Assembly: GCA_026399755.1 (NCBI GenBank)
Contig: JAPLQI010000123.1
Location: 54,301 to 118,300, forward strand
DNA: 64,000 bases
Direction of reading: 5' to 3'
Source of the DNA: Pseudomonadota bacterium
Lineage (GTDB): Bacteria > Pseudomonadota > Gammaproteobacteria > Burkholderiales > Chitinibacteraceae
The translations under genes and the position numbers were made by a program. The notes under the pieces were generated by a model. It saw nothing but the letters and a program-made list of their open reading frames with translations, did no database searches and was not told where the DNA came from. This document shows, one piece after another, positions 61,872-64,000 of this stretch. Numbering within the stretch: position 1 is the stretch's first letter; every line of letters begins with the position of its first letter.

Positions 61872-62893
61872 GCGCAAAATTACAATTTTCCGCCCAATTA
61901 GAAGTGATTGCCAAACAGTCCCTATGCGGCTCCCCGCCATCCCCCAGCGAAGCGCTACAGCTGCTTGCAAGAGCAGAGCCGGAGCCAAAGCTCTTGGCTA
62001 TAGCGCAAGTGATTTTGGGGCATTCATGGCAGCATTTAAGCGAGCATGGTCAAGCGCAGCAGGCTTTTTTGGCGGGTGTGCATGGTTTTAAAGCGATACA
62101 AAACAAGCAAGAGCAAACTAAGACGCTGATTTTGCTTGGTTTTTCACACTTATTGAGTAATGAGCCGCTGCTTGCTCTTGATGACTGGTCAGATGCACTT
62201 AAACTTGCCCGTAAGCTCAATGATAGAGAATTATGCGCTCAGATTTATATGGGGATTGGTCAAGTTTATATTGGTTTTGGTGATGATAAGGCTGCATTGA
62301 GCTTTAATGAATTGGCTTTAGAACTCGCTCGTAAATTGGATAGTGATTATCTAAAGTGCGAGGTGCTATTAAATGTTGCTAGCGATGCATATCGGCTAAA
62401 ACGCTTCTCCTACACATTGCAGTGCATTGCCGAAGCAGAAAAAATACTGCAGCAATCGATTGTTAATCCCATTTGGTCGGCCGAGATTATTTATTATCTG
62501 GGCATTGTGCATGCTGAGCAAAAGTTGTTTGCTCAAGCTAAAATAGAATTAGAAACTGCATTTATGCTCAGTGAGCAAAACAATAATCTTTGGGGCAAAG
62601 TACATGCATTAACGGCTTTGGGCGAAGTATTATTGGCATTAGAAGATGAAACCGCGGGGGATATATTGCAGCAGGCTTTATTTTTGGCGAATCAAAGTGG
62701 AATCTGCGTGTTACGAAATCGCTGCCATGCAGCACTGATTAAGTGGCATTTAAGGCAGAGTAATTTTGAATTGGCTTTACCTAGTTTTAATGCGCTAGTC
62801 CAAAATGAAGAAGGTGAGCGGCTTCAAATAGGAGCTAAACACCGACGGCAAATTTCGCATTTGGAAACACAAAGTCGGCTGCGGCGGCTTTAG
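61868..62893 (+). CDS. TPR protein coupled to the degenerate GGDEF gene
   Basis: A 341-residue soluble protein made largely of TPR units (AEPKLLAIAQVILGHSWQHLSEHGQAQQAFLAGVHGFKA, ELCAQIYMGIGQVYIGFGDDKAALSFNELALELARKL, AEIIYYLGIVHAEQKLFAQAKIELETAF). The C-terminus is basic (AKHRRQISHLETQSRLRRL) and starts a coiled coil, as seen in the linker before GGDEF domains in related proteins. The ATG at 61868 overlaps the previous stop (ATGA), so the two proteins are made together. It may be a partner in sensing or a truncated paralog lacking the output domain. Confidence 0.78.
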   Translation: MSAKLQFSAQLEVIAKQSLCGSPPSPSEALQLLARAEPEPKLLAIAQVILGHSWQHLSEHGQAQQAFLAGVHGFKAIQNKQEQTKTLILLGFSHLLSNEPLLALDDWSDALKLARKLNDRELCAQIYMGIGQVYIGFGDDKAALSFNELALELARKLDSDYLKCEVLLNVASDAYRLKRFSYTLQCIAEAEKILQQSIVNPIWSAEIIYYLGIVHAEQKLFAQAKIELETAFMLSEQNNNLWGKVHALTALGEVLLALEDETAGDILQQALFLANQSGICVLRNRCHAALIKWHLRQSNFELALPSFNALVQNEEGERLQIGAKHRRQISHLETQSRLRRL

Positions 62894-62924
62894 TTTACTC
62901 ACTTATCTGTACCCAGTGAATTGG

Positions 62925-63392
62925 CTATTTTTTATCCCAGCCTAATGTGGCTTTAATTTGTCTGAGGTAGGCATAGGCAGCGACCTCCTCGCCAGCATTA
63001 CATAATAGGCGATGCCAATGTTCTAATACGGACTCTAAGCTTTCTCTATTGTTGATTTTTGCAAAGTCTTCATTTAAAAATCGATCAAGTTGGCCAGATA
63101 AGTATTGTTGATTACTCATATGCATCATTTGGCGAATTTGAGATAAAGCCCGCGAATCGATGCTGGCCGGAGCTGCAACCGTGCCGCTCACATCCTCTAC
63201 TAATTTAAGTAGCTCTAGTTTTGACAAGGCTTCTTCTAATTCCGCCACACTAAATGTTTGGAGGAGATCACTTCGGGTTCTTTTGCCATCCATCATAATT
63301 AAGATACGACGGGCAACGGACGACAACAAGCCGCTACGTTCTTCGATTTCTTTACTGCCTTTGGCTGTTTTACTGAAACGCTGCTGATCCAT
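62925..63392 (-). CDS. Uncharacterised beta-proteobacterial protein with a helical N-terminal region
   Basis: A 155-residue soluble protein of a kind seen in betaproteobacteria. The N-terminal KTAKGSKEIEERSGLLSSVARRILIMMDGKRTRSDLLQTFSVAELEEALSKLELLKLVE (about 8-68) looks like a winged-helix or adaptor-like helical domain. After a short linker (AAPASI) the rest is a helical bundle (IRQMMHMSNQQYLSGQLDRFL). No enzyme motif is visible. It is convergent with the TPR gene and upstream of an Hpt gene on the same strand, so signalling is possible but inferred. Confidence 0.65.
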   Translation of the reverse strand: MDQQRFSKTAKGSKEIEERSGLLSSVARRILIMMDGKRTRSDLLQTFSVAELEEALSKLELLKLVEDVSGTVAAPASIDSRALSQIRQMMHMSNQQYLSGQLDRFLNEDFAKINNRESLESVLEHWHRLLCNAGEEVAAYAYLRQIKATLGWDKK

Positions 63393-63541
63393 TTTTATGG
63401 CCAGAGGTGATTGTGTGTAAATAGATTAACGTACTCTGGCATATAAGCCAATACACAATTTTCATTACTGATTTATTTAATTTTTATTAATTCGGTTTAC
63501 GGGCAGTAAAGTAGCGCTGAGCAATATGGCTCATCCCCAAA

Positions 63542-63952
63542 CTAACTGTCTGTGCCTAATTGTTTTTCTAAGCTGTGGATAAGTGGCCCTAAGATCACAT
63601 CCAAGGTAAAGACCAGCATCAAGATGTCTTGCTTGGGCAGCTTATTTTTAGTTGACTGCTCAATAGAGGCAGATAACTCCTGTACAAACTCTGCACCTGC
63701 GTAGCTCGAAGTACTTTTAAGCGTGTGAGCTAGGCGTTCGGCCGTGACCCAATCGTCTTGTTCCAGCGCGCTAGTAATCTCTGCGGCGGTGGTTTTCTGC
63801 GCAATCACATATTGGCGCAAAATAGAAAGATAGAGCGTTTCTTTATTCATACAGAGGCGTAAACCCAATCCTATCAACTTAAGCTCAAACCCCTGATTTA
63901 TAGGCTGTAAAATCATGCGGCTTAGGGTGTTTGGGGCGATCTTTTTTTGCAT
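63542..63952 (-). CDS. Hpt-domain phosphotransfer protein
   Basis: A 136-residue protein whose main part (about 20-130) is a histidine phosphotransfer domain: NQGFELKLIGLGLRLCMNKETLYLSILRQYVIA, then AERLAHTLKSTSSYAGAEFVQELSASIE. The phosphoacceptor His is in AHTLKS, with Ser instead of the usual Gly of HxxKG. Hpt proteins relay phosphate between hybrid kinases and response regulators. The frame is closed by a stop 18 bases upstream of the ATG at 63952, so within the window it is a standalone gene, with no clear ribosome-binding site. Met13 and Met35 are alternative starts; the latter would cut into the domain. Confidence 0.78.
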   Translation of the reverse strand: MQKKIAPNTLSRMILQPINQGFELKLIGLGLRLCMNKETLYLSILRQYVIAQKTTAAEITSALEQDDWVTAERLAHTLKSTSSYAGAEFVQELSASIEQSTKNKLPKQDILMLVFTLDVILGPLIHSLEKQLGTDS

Positions 63953-64000
63953 GAGGGTCGAAGTAAATCACTGCTTTGCATAGCTCATTCAGTGCCAGTT

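Overview
The window is a gene-dense stretch of a Gram-negative chromosome. It carries a complete Tol-Pal gene set, LolB, an O-antigen ligase, paired MetX/MetW, a beta-proteobacterial type of DksA and the gene order TPR protein-lolB-ispE-tRNA-Gln-prs-rplY-pth. Together these point to a betaproteobacterium, most likely Neisseriales (Chromobacteriaceae/Chitinibacteraceae, an Iodobacter-like organism). That placement is recognition from gene content, not a search result.

Layout. 1-5.4 kb: end of a TPR protein, lolB, ispE, tRNA-Gln(TTG), prs, rplY, a membrane protein and pth. 5.6-10.5 kb: a COG0523 GTPase, then an LPS cluster of three family-2 glycosyltransferases and an O-antigen ligase. 10.6-12.4 kb: metX-metW. 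12.6-24.4 kb: an accessory-looking stretch with three LysR regulators, two short-chain dehydrogenases, a Gfo/Idh oxidoreductase, a large unrecognised beta-barrel protein, an acetyltransferase/glycosyltransferase pair, an EamA transporter, a tiny His-rich protein and a GNAT enzyme. 24.6-33.3 kb: a methyltransferase, a membrane diguanylate cyclase, a periplasmic carbonic anhydrase, a YgiQ-type radical SAM protein, slyX, an M14 carboxypeptidase and threonine aldolase. 33.4-40.5 kb: dsbA, a SPOR protein, argH, elaA, a shortened HPP protein, dadA and hemB. 40.8-48.9 kb: queC, a small exported protein, a ClC transporter, queE, then cpoB-pal-tolB-tolA-tolR-tolQ. 49-54.3 kb: ruvB, a PAP2 phosphatase, ruvA, a solute-binding protein, ruvC, a TonB-like protein and a cytochrome c. 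54.5-64 kb: dksA, a Zur-like regulator, aroG, a lipoyl/PSBD-like protein, ackA, a membrane protein, dgkA, two TPR proteins (one with a dead GGDEF domain), a small unknown protein and an Hpt protein.

Functional links. LolB, Tol-Pal/CpoB, WaaL, DgkA, PAP2 and the glycosyltransferases all serve envelope assembly. RuvA, RuvB and RuvC resolve Holliday junctions. QueC and QueE act in preQ0 synthesis. MetX/MetW, ArgH, AroG and LtaE belong to amino-acid metabolism. AckA is acetate kinase.

The most unusual property is the intergenic DNA. It holds several families of dispersed palindromic repeats: a 125-155 bp inverted-repeat element in two subfamilies with full and half copies, a GC-rich repeat of about 230-260 bp in three copies, and several short nested hairpins. 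No CRISPR array, prophage, transposase or integrase was seen. The best protein candidates for new biology are the 668-residue barrel/leucine-repeat protein, a standalone lipoyl-like/PSBD protein lacking the lipoylation lysine, an HPP protein with an apparent internal deletion, and a TPR protein with an eroded GGDEF domain translationally coupled to a second TPR protein.
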